From Pseudomonas extremaustralis (GTDB lineage: Bacteria; Pseudomonadota; Gammaproteobacteria; Pseudomonadales; Pseudomonadaceae), in the NCBI RefSeq assembly GCF_900102035.1, contig NZ_LT629689.1, positions 1,798,001-1,862,000 on the forward strand: 64,000 bases of DNA, given 5' to 3'. The notes under the pieces were generated by a model that saw only the letters and a program-made list of their open reading frames with translations, ran no database searches and was not told where the DNA came from. Made by a program: the position numbers and the translations under genes. Shown here piece after piece: positions 1-9,388 of the stretch (positions are counted from its first letter, which is position 1; each line of letters opens with the position of its first letter).

Positions 1-1
1 C

Positions 2-718
2 GGCATGCGCAACGCCGCCATCGACATTCCGGCCGCAAAGTCCCTCGGCATCCAGGTCTGCGGCACCGACAGCTATAAACACGCCGCGCCGGAACTGACC
101 TGGGCGTTGATCATGGCCTCCACCCGTAACTTGCTGGCCGAAGCCAATTCGCTTCGGGCGGGCAACTGGCAGGTGGGCCTGGGCGGCGATCTGTACGGCA
201 AGACCCTGGGGATTCTGGGGCTGGGCAGCATTGGCCAGAAAGTCGCGCAATTTGCCCAGGTATTCGGCATGCGCGTCATCGCCTGGAGCGAAAACCTCAC
301 GCCGCAGCGCGCGGCCGAAGCAGGGGCGACGTGGGTCAGCAAGCACGAATTGTTCGAACAAGCCGACATCCTCACCGTTCATCTGGTGCTCAGCGAGCGC
401 AGCCGTGGCCTCGTGGATGCCGAAGCGTTGAGCTGGATGAAGCCCAGTGCGCGCCTGGTAAACACCGCGCGGGGCCCCATCGTCGACGAACAGGCGCTGG
501 TGCAGGCCCTGGAGTGTGGGCGCCTGGCCGGGGCGGCGCTGGATGTGTATGCCCAAGAGCCGCTGCCGCTCGACCACCCGTTTCGCCGCTTGCCCAATGT
601 GCTGGCCACGCCCCATGTGGGGTATGTGAGTGAGCAGAATTACCGGCAGTTTTATCAGCAGATGATCGAGGCTATTCAGGCGTGGACCAAAGGCGCGCCC
701 ATTCGCGTGCTTGGCTAG
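2..718 (+). CDS. D-2-hydroxyacid dehydrogenase, 5'-truncated by window edge
   Basis: NAD-dependent reduction or oxidation of a 2-hydroxyacid is the family reaction; the substrate cannot be told. The frame is open to the left edge, so the N-terminal part of the substrate domain lies outside. Visible are the Rossmann glycine motif LGILGLGSIGQ, the NTARGPIVDE segment that carries a conserved Arg region, and the C-terminal ATPHVGY with the catalytic His. The ATG at position 5 is internal and not a real start. Spacing to the next gene is about 490 bases, so it is the last gene of its own unit. Confidence 0.85.
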   Translation, partial: GMRNAAIDIPAAKSLGIQVCGTDSYKHAAPELTWALIMASTRNLLAEANSLRAGNWQVGLGGDLYGKTLGILGLGSIGQKVAQFAQVFGMRVIAWSENLTPQRAAEAGATWVSKHELFEQADILTVHLVLSERSRGLVDAEALSWMKPSARLVNTARGPIVDEQALVQALECGRLAGAALDVYAQEPLPLDHPFRRLPNVLATPHVGYVSEQNYRQFYQQMIEAIQAWTKGAPIRVLG

Positions 719-769
719 CGCACCAAACAAGGGCGACCGCACCATTCCCCCCACCTGACACCGCCCCTT

Positions 770-870
770 GTAGGAGCGAGCTTGCTCGCGAAAATCCCGA
801 AAACGCCGCGTTCTCCCTGACAGCCAGCGTTATCGTTGACGACTTTCGCGAGCAAGCTCGCTCCTACATG
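770..870. repeat. Inverted REP pair (REPIN-like)
   Basis: GTAGGAGCGAGCTTGCTCGCG begins at 770, and its reverse complement, CGCGAGCAAGCTCGCTCCTAC, ends at about 868, separated by roughly 55 unrelated bases. This is the typical fluorescens-group extragenic palindrome in head-to-head arrangement. It sits after the dehydrogenase stop and may act as a 3' stem-loop. Such pairs are mobilised by RAYT transposases, none of which is in this window. Confidence 0.85.
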
Positions 871-1142
871 TTCGATGGTGCATAAGGTTACAAGTTTTTT
901 GTCCTACAAAATCCCCATATAAACCCTACAAATTCTGGGGATCTGTCCTAGACTCATCACCGATGGGTCCCTTCCAAAACAAAAACCCCGCGAAAAAATC
1001 GAAACTTTACAACTCTGTCACAGGTCAGGTTTAGGGTAAGGCGCACACGACTAATTCTTAGAAGATGCCGTCTATCCAATCTTTTTGGGCTAACCGTGCA
1101 ACTGGCATACGCCTTGCCAGTTTCGTTATGCGCTTGTGCGCC

Positions 1143-1189
1143 TGACCGCAGGATGCGGTCATCGGAGCTAATGGCAGCGGGCCATTAGC
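1143..1189 (+). promoter_or_regulatory. glgA leader with two stem-loops; possible RsmA/CsrA site
   Basis: The region 871-1211 has no gene. Just before glgA lie two perfect hairpins. The first is TGACCGCA-GGA-TGCGGTCA (1143-1161), which puts GGA in a 3-nt loop inside the sequence GCAGGATGC. The second is GCTAATGGC / GCCATTAGC (1167-1189). A second GGA lies in the Shine-Dalgarno sequence GGAGAG (1202-1207). A GGA in a hairpin loop plus a GGA in the ribosome binding site is the classic layout of CsrA/Rsm translational repression. That this happens here is inference. Confidence 0.5.
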
Positions 1190-1211
1190 CGACCAACACG
1201 TGGAGAGAACT

Positions 1212-2765
1212 ATGATCAGTGCCGCTGCAAGTATTCAGGGAGAACGTGTTAGTCAGCCAGTTGGCGGGTCGACCTCTTTGGTTGACCTCAACACGGTGCG
1301 GCCGGTCTCGGATCACAATCCCAATCGTAAAAAAGTGCTGTTTGTCACCTCCGAATTTGCTGACCTGGTGAAAACCGGCGGCTTGGGCGATGTGTCTGCC
1401 GCCCTGCCCCGCGCCATGGCGCATCTGCATGATGTGCGCGTGCTGATCCCTGGCTACCCGCAGGTAATGGACAGCGACAACCCGATTCACATCATCGGTG
1501 AGCTGGGTGGCCACGCCGCGTTGCCGCCCTGCAAGATCGGGCGCATGGACCTCAAGGACGGCCTGGTCATTTATGTGCTGATCTGCCCTGAGCTGTACGA
1601 GCGCGAAGGCACGCCTTACGGCGCCAACAACGGCCGTGACTGGCCGGACAACCATATCCGCTTCGCGCGCCTGGGCCTGGCCGCCGCCGACATGGCCGCC
1701 AACCTGGCCCAGATCCACTGGTGCCCGGACCTGGTGCATGCCCATGACTGGCCCGCCGGCCTGGCCCCGGCCTATATGCACTGGCGTGGGTCACGCACCC
1801 CGACCCTGTTCACCATTCATAACCTGGCCTATCAAGGCGTGGTCAGCCTGGCCTCGACACCCGAACTGGGCATTCCGCCCCATGCCCTGCAACAGGAAGG
1901 CATGGAGTTCTACGGCAAGATGTCGTTCCTCAAGGCCGGCATGGCGTATTCCAGCCACATCACCACGGTGAGCGCCACGTATGCCGAGGAAATCACTACG
2001 CCGGAATTCGGCTGCGGCCTCGACGGTTTCCTCGCCGCCAAGACCCAGCAAGGCCTGCTCAGTGGCATCCCCAACGGTATCGATGAAAGCTGGGAAACCT
2101 CCACCGACACCCACCTGACCCACAACTTCAATATCGGCGATTGGGAAGGCAAGGCGATCAACGCCGCCCATGTGCGCGAATTGTTTGGCCTGCACGACTC
2201 CAGCGGCCCCTTGTTCGCCGTGGTCTCGCGCCTGGTGTATCAAAAAGGCCTGGACCTCACCGAAGCGGTCGCCGGCTTTATCGTCGAGAACGGCGGCCAG
2301 ATCGCCATCATCGGTCGCGGCGAGCCGGAAGAAGAGCAAGCCATGCGTGAACTGGCGCTGCGCTTCCCGGGCCAGGTCGGCGTGCGGATCGGCTTCAACG
2401 AAACCGATGCCCGGCGCATGTTCGCCGGCAGCGACTTCCTGCTGATGCCTTCGCGTTATGAACCCTGCGGCCTGAGCCAAATGTATGCGCAACGCTTCGG
2501 CTCGCTGCCGGTGGCACGTAACACCGGCGGCCTGGCGGACACCATCGAAAATGGCGTCACCGGGTTCCTATTCAATGAGTCCACGGTGCAGAGCTACGAA
2601 GAAGCGCTGACTCGCGCCTTCCGGGTATTTGCCAACAAAGGCCTGCTCAACGCCATGCGCAGCCGGGCCATGACCCAACCGTTCAACTGGTGCCAGGCGG
2701 TGGAACCCTACGCCGAACTCTACGAACAACTGGTGGCCAAGGCCTTGGGGAAATCGACTAAATAA
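1212..2765 (+). CDS. glgA: Glycogen synthase (ADP-glucose type, GT5)
   Basis: Elongates alpha-1,4-glucan from ADP-glucose in the cytoplasm. I chose the ATG at 1212 because GGAGAG lies 5-10 bases upstream; a GTG at 1200 would have no such site. The protein has 517 residues, somewhat longer than the roughly 480 of enteric GlgA because of an N-terminal extension of about 40 residues. The KTGGLGD sugar-nucleotide motif begins near residue 54, and the C-terminal PSRYEPCGLSQMYAQR donor-site motif lies near 413. It heads the glycogen block; treZ starts 19 bases after its stop behind AAGGGAGG. A structured leader suggests post-transcriptional control. Confidence 0.95.
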   Translation: MISAAASIQGERVSQPVGGSTSLVDLNTVRPVSDHNPNRKKVLFVTSEFADLVKTGGLGDVSAALPRAMAHLHDVRVLIPGYPQVMDSDNPIHIIGELGGHAALPPCKIGRMDLKDGLVIYVLICPELYEREGTPYGANNGRDWPDNHIRFARLGLAAADMAANLAQIHWCPDLVHAHDWPAGLAPAYMHWRGSRTPTLFTIHNLAYQGVVSLASTPELGIPPHALQQEGMEFYGKMSFLKAGMAYSSHITTVSATYAEEITTPEFGCGLDGFLAAKTQQGLLSGIPNGIDESWETSTDTHLTHNFNIGDWEGKAINAAHVRELFGLHDSSGPLFAVVSRLVYQKGLDLTEAVAGFIVENGGQIAIIGRGEPEEEQAMRELALRFPGQVGVRIGFNETDARRMFAGSDFLLMPSRYEPCGLSQMYAQRFGSLPVARNTGGLADTIENGVTGFLFNESTVQSYEEALTRAFRVFANKGLLNAMRSRAMTQPFNWCQAVEPYAELYEQLVAKALGKSTK

Positions 2766-2784
2766 TCAAGGGAGGTCTTCATAG

Positions 2785-4530
2785 ATGCCGTCACGGACTT
2801 TGGAAACCTGGCCCCACGGCGCAATCATGCTGGACGCACAACACACGCGTTTTGCCTTGTGGGCGCCAGACGCGTTTTATGTCAGCGTTGAATTGGAAGA
2901 CGGTCGCTCCATTGCCATGCTGCCCCAGGCAGAAGGCTGGTTCGAAGCCCAAGTGAACTGCCCGGCGGGCACACGTTACCGCTACAACATCGATGGAGAA
3001 AGGGATGTACCCGACCCGGCGTCCAGGGCCCAGGCATTGGACGTGCACGGTTGGAGCCAGGTCGTCGACCCACTCGCCTACCCCTGGCGCCACAGCTACT
3101 GGCAGGGCCGCCCGTGGCACGAAGCCGTGATCTATGAGCTGCATGTCGGCGCAATGGGCGGCTATGCCGACGTCGAGAAACACTTCCCCCGCCTCGCCGA
3201 GCTGGGCGTCACCGCAATCGAGTTGATGCCGCTGGCGCAGTTTCCCGGCGAGCGCAATTGGGGCTACGACGGCGTGCTGCCCTACGCACCGCAATCTACC
3301 TATGGCTCGCCCGAACAGCTCAAGCACCTGATCGACAGCGCCCATGAACACGGCCTCGCGGTCATCCTTGATGTGGTCTACAACCACTTCGGACCTGACG
3401 GCAATTACCTGAGCCAGTACGCCAAGGGTTTCTTCCACGAAGACGCGCACACGCCATGGGGCGCCGGCATCGACTTCGATCGCCGTGAAGTGCGGGATTT
3501 CTTTCTCGATAACGCACTGATGTGGCTGCTGGAGTACCGCTTCGACGGCCTGCGCCTGGACGCTGTGCACGCCATCGACAACCCCGGCTTCCTGCAAGAA
3601 CTGGCTCACCGGGTACGTGAGCAAGTCGACACCGGCCGGCATGTGTGGCTGGTGCTGGAAAACGAACTCAACCAGGCCAGCCTGCTCAGGCACGACTTCG
3701 ACGCGCAGTGGAACGATGACTTCCACAACGTCCTGCACGTTCTGCTCACCGGCGAAACCGACGCCTATTACCGTGACTTTGCCGAGGAGCCAACGGCCAA
3801 ACTCGCGCGCTGCCTGGGCGAAGGGTTCATCTACCAGGGCCACACCACCCGCCACGGCCATGGGCGCGGCGAGCCGAGCGGGGATTTGCCCCCCACTGCG
3901 TTCGTGGCCTTCCTGCAGAATCACGACCAGATCGGCAACCGCGCCCTGGGCGAACGCCTGCACCAGCTCTGTTCGCCCCAGGCGCTCAAGGCCGCAACCA
4001 CCCTGCTGCTGTTGTCACCGATGATCCCGCTGATGTTCATGGGCGATGAAGTCAATGCCAGCGAGCCATTCCTGTTCTTCACCGACCACCACGGCGAACT
4101 CGCCCAAGCGGTGCGTGAAGGACGGCGCAATGAATTCGCCGATTTCGCCGCGTTCCACGACCCCGAACGACGCGAACGCATCCCGGACCCCAACGCCCTG
4201 AGTACCTTCACGCAGTCGGCGCCGACCTGGGCCGACAATGAACACACCCGGTTTTACCGGCAACTGCTGAGCCTGCGTCACCGGCATATCGTGCCGCACT
4301 TGCCCGGCAGCGTAGCGTTGGGCGCGCGGGTACTGGCCGACGCAGCCGTAAGTGCGCATTGGCGCCTGGGAGACGGCAGCGTGTTGCAGATCGACCTGAA
4401 CCTTGGCACCACCGCCCTGGAACACCCGGCGGGCACGCACATCCTGTTCCAAACGCCTGCCCAGGACGGCACACAGCTGCCGCCCCATAGCGCACGCGTC
4501 ACCCTATTCCCTGTTGGAGAACACCCTTGA
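2785..4530 (+). CDS. treZ: Malto-oligosyltrehalose trehalohydrolase
   Basis: Releases trehalose from the maltooligosyl-trehalose ends made by TreY. The 581-residue protein has an N-terminal beta-sandwich (about 1-110) and a GH13 barrel. Seen are the nucleophile segment FDGLRLDAVHA (Asp near 259), the acid LVLENELN (Glu near 292) and LQNHDQIGNRA, characteristic of TreZ. A good AGGGAGG precedes the ATG. Its TGA overlaps the next gene's start (TTGA at 4527-4530), so translation of malQ is probably coupled. With TreY two genes further on, it forms the TreYZ route from glycogen to trehalose, a compatible solute. Confidence 0.95.
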   Translation: MPSRTLETWPHGAIMLDAQHTRFALWAPDAFYVSVELEDGRSIAMLPQAEGWFEAQVNCPAGTRYRYNIDGERDVPDPASRAQALDVHGWSQVVDPLAYPWRHSYWQGRPWHEAVIYELHVGAMGGYADVEKHFPRLAELGVTAIELMPLAQFPGERNWGYDGVLPYAPQSTYGSPEQLKHLIDSAHEHGLAVILDVVYNHFGPDGNYLSQYAKGFFHEDAHTPWGAGIDFDRREVRDFFLDNALMWLLEYRFDGLRLDAVHAIDNPGFLQELAHRVREQVDTGRHVWLVLENELNQASLLRHDFDAQWNDDFHNVLHVLLTGETDAYYRDFAEEPTAKLARCLGEGFIYQGHTTRHGHGRGEPSGDLPPTAFVAFLQNHDQIGNRALGERLHQLCSPQALKAATTLLLLSPMIPLMFMGDEVNASEPFLFFTDHHGELAQAVREGRRNEFADFAAFHDPERRERIPDPNALSTFTQSAPTWADNEHTRFYRQLLSLRHRHIVPHLPGSVALGARVLADAAVSAHWRLGDGSVLQIDLNLGTTALEHPAGTHILFQTPAQDGTQLPPHSARVTLFPVGEHP

Positions 4531-6611
4531 GCGAAGCGAATCTGGAACTCCTCGCCAGCCGAGCGGGTCTGTCCGTCGATTGGATCGATGCAAACGGACG
4601 CCCGCAACGTGTCAAACCCGACGCCCTGCGCGCCGTCCTCAAAGGCCTGGGTCACCCGGCCGACACCGATGCCGACATCGACGCCAGCCTGCTCCAACTG
4701 GAGCTCGCGCAACAAGACCCACACCTGCCGCCGTTGATGACCGTCGACAGCGGCGAAGGCCTTGACCTGTCGCGCCACTTCGAGCCCGATACCCCGTGCC
4801 GGGTCAGCCTGGAAGACGGTGAAACCCTGGAACTGCGCCTCGATGGCAACGCGGTGCTGCCCGGTGTGATTGCCCTGGGTTATCACCAGGTGCATATCAG
4901 CGACCAGACCTTCACCCTGGCCGTCGCTCCGACCCATTGCTACAGCGTCGCCGAAGCGGTGGATAGCCAGCCGGCCCGCGCCTGGGGCCTGAGCGCCCAA
5001 CTGTACTCGCTGCGCCGCCCGGGCGATGGCGGTTTCGGCGACACCCTGGCCCTGGAACACCTGGCCCGCTGCGCCGCCGAACGCGGGGCCGACGCGTTGG
5101 CGATCAGCCCGATGCACGCGATGTTCAGCGCCGACACCGAGCGCTACAGCCCGTACTCGCCGTCCAGCCGGCTGTTCCTCAACAGCCTGTATGCCTCGCC
5201 TACCTGCATCCTGGGTGAGCGCGAAGTGCGTAACGCCATTGAAACCCTCGGCCTGACGGACGAGTTGCACACCCTGGAACAGCTCAACCTGATCGACTGG
5301 CCCGCCGCAGCCAAAGCCAAGCAACGCCTGTTGCGTGCACTGTATGAAAACTTCTGTCACGGCCAGCACCCGCAACATGCCGATTTCCTGAGCTTCCGCC
5401 AGGCCGGCGGCGAAGCCCTGGAAAACCACTGCCGCTTCGAGGCCGTGCAAGCCTTGCGGGCTGCCGAAGGCCTGGACCTCGACTGGCGCCACTGGCCAGA
5501 AGCCTGGCGCTCGCCGCAGAGTCCGGCGCTGGTGGAGTTCGCTGAAGCCAACCGCGCCGAGATCGGCTTTTATGCCTTCGGCCAATGGCTGATCGCCCGC
5601 TGCCTGGAGCGCGCACAACAAGCCGCCCGTGGCAGCGGCATGGGCATCGGCCTGATCGCCGACCTGGCGGTAGGCGCCGACGGCGGCGGCAGCCAGGCCT
5701 GGAGCCGCCAGGATGAGTTGCTGGCTAACCTCACCGTCGGTGCACCGCCGGACGTCCTCAACCGCGCGGGCCAGGGCTGGGGTATTTCCGCGTTTTCTCC
5801 CGAAGGCCTCAAGCGCAACGGCTTCCGCGCATTCATCGAGATGCTGCGCGCCAATTTCGCCCATGCCGGCGGCCTGCGCATCGACCACGTGATGGGCCTG
5901 CAACGCCTGTGGGTGATCCCCATGGACGCGTCGCCACAGGAAGGCGCCTACTTGTATTACCCGGTGGACGACCTGCTGCGCCTGCTCGCCCTCGAGTCCC
6001 ACCGTCACCAGGCCATCGTGCTCGGCGAAGACCTGGGCACCGTGCCCGACGGGCTGCGCGAAAAGCTGATCGCCCGTTCGATCCTGGGCATGCGTGTGTT
6101 GCTGTTCGAACAACGCCACGACGGCCAGTTCAAGCCAATCCTCGACTGGCCCGACAACGCCCTGGCCACCACCAGCACCCACGACTTGCCGACCCTCAAT
6201 GGCTGGTGGCACAGCCGCGATATCGAATGGAATGTCCAACTCGGCCTGATCGATGCGCCCACCCTGGAGCAATGGAGCGAGCATCGCCTGCGCGAACGCC
6301 AGGCGCTGCGCCAGGCCTTGAGCCAGGACCCGCAGAACTTCGTCGATGAGATCCGCAACGAAACCGACCACATGATCGACGCCAGCGTGCGCTACCTGGG
6401 GCACACCCGCGCGCCGTTGGTGCTGCTACCGCTGGAAGATGCCCTGGGCCTGGAAGAGCAGGCCAACCTGCCCGGCACCACCGACACCCATCCCAACTGG
6501 CGCCGCCGCCTGCCGGGCGAGGCCGCCAGCCTGCTCGACAATGCCGGTGCCGCCCGCCGTCTCGAACTCCTCGCCGTCGCGCGCAACCAAGCCCATGAGC
6601 GTGACCGATGA
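4527..6611 (+). CDS. malQ: 4-alpha-glucanotransferase (amylomaltase, GH77)
   Basis: Transfers alpha-1,4-glucan segments between maltodextrins and recycles short products of debranching. The 694-residue length fits the enteric MalQ class with an N-terminal extension. The catalytic motifs are GLRIDHVMGL (nucleophile Asp near 453), LGEDLGTVP (acid Glu near 501) and TTSTHDLPTLNGWW. The start is a TTG at 4527 with GGAGAA at 4516-4521; it overlaps the treZ stop by four bases. Its own stop overlaps treY (ATGA at 6608-6611), so treZ, malQ and treY form a translationally coupled triplet. Confidence 0.94.
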   Translation: MSEANLELLASRAGLSVDWIDANGRPQRVKPDALRAVLKGLGHPADTDADIDASLLQLELAQQDPHLPPLMTVDSGEGLDLSRHFEPDTPCRVSLEDGETLELRLDGNAVLPGVIALGYHQVHISDQTFTLAVAPTHCYSVAEAVDSQPARAWGLSAQLYSLRRPGDGGFGDTLALEHLARCAAERGADALAISPMHAMFSADTERYSPYSPSSRLFLNSLYASPTCILGEREVRNAIETLGLTDELHTLEQLNLIDWPAAAKAKQRLLRALYENFCHGQHPQHADFLSFRQAGGEALENHCRFEAVQALRAAEGLDLDWRHWPEAWRSPQSPALVEFAEANRAEIGFYAFGQWLIARCLERAQQAARGSGMGIGLIADLAVGADGGGSQAWSRQDELLANLTVGAPPDVLNRAGQGWGISAFSPEGLKRNGFRAFIEMLRANFAHAGGLRIDHVMGLQRLWVIPMDASPQEGAYLYYPVDDLLRLLALESHRHQAIVLGEDLGTVPDGLREKLIARSILGMRVLLFEQRHDGQFKPILDWPDNALATTSTHDLPTLNGWWHSRDIEWNVQLGLIDAPTLEQWSEHRLRERQALRQALSQDPQNFVDEIRNETDHMIDASVRYLGHTRAPLVLLPLEDALGLEEQANLPGTTDTHPNWRRRLPGEAASLLDNAGAARRLELLAVARNQAHERDR

Positions 6612-9364
6612 ATGCATTGCCCCTGCGTGCGACCCAGCGTCTGCAATTCCATAAGGGTTTTACCCTCGACGATGCGGTGCCGTTGGTGCCTTACTTTGCC
6701 CAACTGGGCATCAGCCATTTGTATGCCTCGCCGCTGCTCAGCGCGCGCGCCGGTTCCATGCACGGCTACGACGTGGTCGACCCGACCCGCGTCAACCCGG
6801 AACTGGGCGGCGAACCCGCCCTGCGCCGCCTGGTCGCCGCGTTGCGCGCACACCGGATGGGGCTGATCCTCGATATCGTCTCCAACCACATGGCCGTGGG
6901 CGGTGCTGACAACCCCTGGTGGCTGGACCTGCTGGAATGGGGCCGCCTGAGTGCCTACAGCGAATTCTTCGATATCCAGTGGCACTCACCCGACCCGCTG
7001 CTCAAGGGCCAATTGCTCATGCCCTTCCTCGGCAGCGACTACGGCGAAGCGTTGCAGAGCGGCACCCTGACCCTGTATTTCGATGCGGCGCAGGGGGCAT
7101 TCCATGTCGAGCACTATGAACACCGCTTCCCGATCTGCCCTCGGGATTACGCGACGATCCTCGGCAACGCCGCCCCCCTCAAACCCCTGGCCGACAGCTT
7201 CAGCGCCCTCGCCTACCATGACGGTGCCTACGCGGAGGCCGCCTGGCTCAAGCATGCCCTGGCCGAGCGCGCCACCGAAGGCGACGTGCTGCGGGCCATC
7301 GAGCAACGACTCGCCGGGTTCGACGGGCGCCAACCGGCAGGCTTCAACCAGCTGCATGGGTTGCTGGAGCAACAGGCCTATCGCCTGGCCAGCTGGCGCA
7401 CGGCGGCGGACGATATCAACTGGCGGCGCTTTTTCGATGTCAACGAACTCGGCGGCCTGCGCGTCGAGCGCACGGCGGTGTTCGAAGCCACCCACGGCAA
7501 GATCTTCGAGTTGATCCGCGAAGGCCTGGTGGATGGCCTGCGCGTCGATCACATCGACGGTCTGGCCGATCCACGCGGTTACTGTCGCAAGCTGCGCCGC
7601 CGCGTGGACTCGCTGGCGCCCGGGCGGCACCTGCCGATCTTCGTGGAAAAGATCCTCGGCGACGGCGAAACCCTGCGCGAAGACTGGCAAGTGGACGGCA
7701 CCACCGGCTACGAATTCATGAATCAGGTGTCGCTGCTGCAACACGACCCTGCGGGCTTCGAACCGCTGGCCGAGTTGTGGACGCGCCACAGCGAGCGGCC
7801 CTCGGCATTCATCGAAGAAGCCCGGCTGGCGCGCCAGCAGATCCTCAACGGCTCCCTCGGCGGGGATTTCGAAAGCGTGGCCCAGGCCCTGCTGCAAGTG
7901 GCCCGCGACGATGTGATGACCCGCGACCTGACACTCGGCGCCATCCGCCGCGCCTTGCAGGAACTGATCGTGCATTTTCCGGTGTACCGCACCTACATCA
8001 GTGCCCGAGGCCGCAGCGCCGCCGACGACAAGGTATTCCAACAGGCCATGGACGGCGCCCGCGGGACCCTGAGCGAAGGCGACTGGCCGGTGCTTGAACA
8101 CCTGGAAAAATGGCTCGGCGGCCAGCCCTGGCGCAATCGCCCGGTGGGCCGCGAGCGCAAGATCCTCAAGCATGCCTGCGTCCGCTTCCAGCAATTGACC
8201 TCGCCCGCCGCCGCCAAGGCCGTGGAAGACACCGCGTTCTATCGCTCGTCGGTGCTGCTGTCGCGCAACGATGTGGGCTTCAATACCGAGCAGTTCAGCG
8301 CGCCGTTGGCCGAGTTTCACCAGGTCAACCAGCACCGCTTGCAGACCTTCCCGGATAACCTGCTGGCCACCGCCACCCACGACCATAAACGCGGCGAAGA
8401 CACCCGCGCGCGCCTGGCGGTGCTCAGCGAATGCGCGCCGTGGTACGTCGAACAGGTCGAACACTGGCGCAGCCTGGCCGCACCGTTGCGCAGCGATGCC
8501 AACGCGCCGTCGGCGGGCGATGAACTGATCCTCTATCAAGTGTTGCTGGGCAGTTGGCCGCTGGACCAGGACGCCGACTTCGACGGCTATCAGCAACGCT
8601 TGTGGCAGTGGCAACAAAAGGCCCTGCGCGAAGCCAAGTTGCACAGCCGCTGGAGCGCGCCCAACGAGGCTTATGAGCAAGGGGTCGAAGCGTTCCTGTC
8701 ACGCCTGCTGCTCAGCGAGGCCGGTCGCCCGTTGCGAGACGCGATCGCCGCTGCCGCCCACAGGATCGCCCCGGCCGGCGCGCTCAATGGCCTGGCTCAG
8801 TCCTTGCTTCGCATGACCGTGCCGGGTGTGCCGGACCTGTACCAGGGCGATGAGTTCTGGGACTTCAGCCTGGTGGACCCGGATAACCGTCGCCCGGTGG
8901 ATTTCAACGCACGGCAACAGGCGCTCAATAGCCCGCCGGATATCGGTGAGCTGTTGTTCAACTGGCGAAACGGGCGTATCAAACAAGCATTGATTGCCCA
9001 GGTACTGGCCTTGCGCAAGGCCCATCCTGAGCTGTTTCGCAGCGGTCGCTATACACCGCTGGAAGTGGTCGGCCAACACGCCGAACGGGTGGTCGCGTTC
9101 TGCCGCGAATACCAGGGCAAACAGCTACTGGTGGTGGTGCCGCGCTGGCCTTACCCGTTGCTTGAAAACGGTGTGCATCCGCAAATCAATGCGCAGGTTT
9201 GGGGCGATACACGGGTCAAATTACCGTTTGCCGCGCCAATTCAACACTGGAAGGGACTTTTTCATACACGCGCAGTCACACCAGACAAGGAGCTGTTGAT
9301 CCGCACTGCGCTGGGGGATTTCCCCGTCAATGTCTTTATCAATCCTGATGATCAAACAAGCTGA
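6608..9364 (+). CDS. treY: Malto-oligosyltrehalose synthase
   Basis: Isomerises the reducing-end alpha-1,4 bond of a maltodextrin to the alpha,alpha-1,1 bond of trehalose; TreZ then cuts it off. The 918-residue length is usual for the family. The N-terminus RLQFHKGFTLDDAV and SPLLSARAGSMHGYDV are typical TreY signatures. The nucleophile lies in GLRVDHIDGL (Asp near 314), the acid in FVEKILGDGE (Glu near 347), and ATATHDHKRGEDTRAR is also present. The ATG overlaps the malQ stop. A small DUF2934 gene follows 24 bases after its stop. Confidence 0.95.
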   Translation: MNALPLRATQRLQFHKGFTLDDAVPLVPYFAQLGISHLYASPLLSARAGSMHGYDVVDPTRVNPELGGEPALRRLVAALRAHRMGLILDIVSNHMAVGGADNPWWLDLLEWGRLSAYSEFFDIQWHSPDPLLKGQLLMPFLGSDYGEALQSGTLTLYFDAAQGAFHVEHYEHRFPICPRDYATILGNAAPLKPLADSFSALAYHDGAYAEAAWLKHALAERATEGDVLRAIEQRLAGFDGRQPAGFNQLHGLLEQQAYRLASWRTAADDINWRRFFDVNELGGLRVERTAVFEATHGKIFELIREGLVDGLRVDHIDGLADPRGYCRKLRRRVDSLAPGRHLPIFVEKILGDGETLREDWQVDGTTGYEFMNQVSLLQHDPAGFEPLAELWTRHSERPSAFIEEARLARQQILNGSLGGDFESVAQALLQVARDDVMTRDLTLGAIRRALQELIVHFPVYRTYISARGRSAADDKVFQQAMDGARGTLSEGDWPVLEHLEKWLGGQPWRNRPVGRERKILKHACVRFQQLTSPAAAKAVEDTAFYRSSVLLSRNDVGFNTEQFSAPLAEFHQVNQHRLQTFPDNLLATATHDHKRGEDTRARLAVLSECAPWYVEQVEHWRSLAAPLRSDANAPSAGDELILYQVLLGSWPLDQDADFDGYQQRLWQWQQKALREAKLHSRWSAPNEAYEQGVEAFLSRLLLSEAGRPLRDAIAAAAHRIAPAGALNGLAQSLLRMTVPGVPDLYQGDEFWDFSLVDPDNRRPVDFNARQQALNSPPDIGELLFNWRNGRIKQALIAQVLALRKAHPELFRSGRYTPLEVVGQHAERVVAFCREYQGKQLLVVVPRWPYPLLENGVHPQINAQVWGDTRVKLPFAAPIQHWKGLFHTRAVTPDKELLIRTALGDFPVNVFINPDDQTS

Positions 9365-9388
9365 AAACTCTCTGTGAGGAGCATTGTG

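Noticed and set aside
4278..6404. Long antisense open frame (708 codons) opposite malQ
   Set aside because: It is a third-position GC shadow of treZ/malQ, low-complexity in Gly, Ala, Gln and Val, without a ribosome binding site or known motif.
6986..8680. Antisense open frame of 564 codons opposite treY
   Set aside because: Same reason: the sense strand carries catalytic motifs of treY over the same bases.
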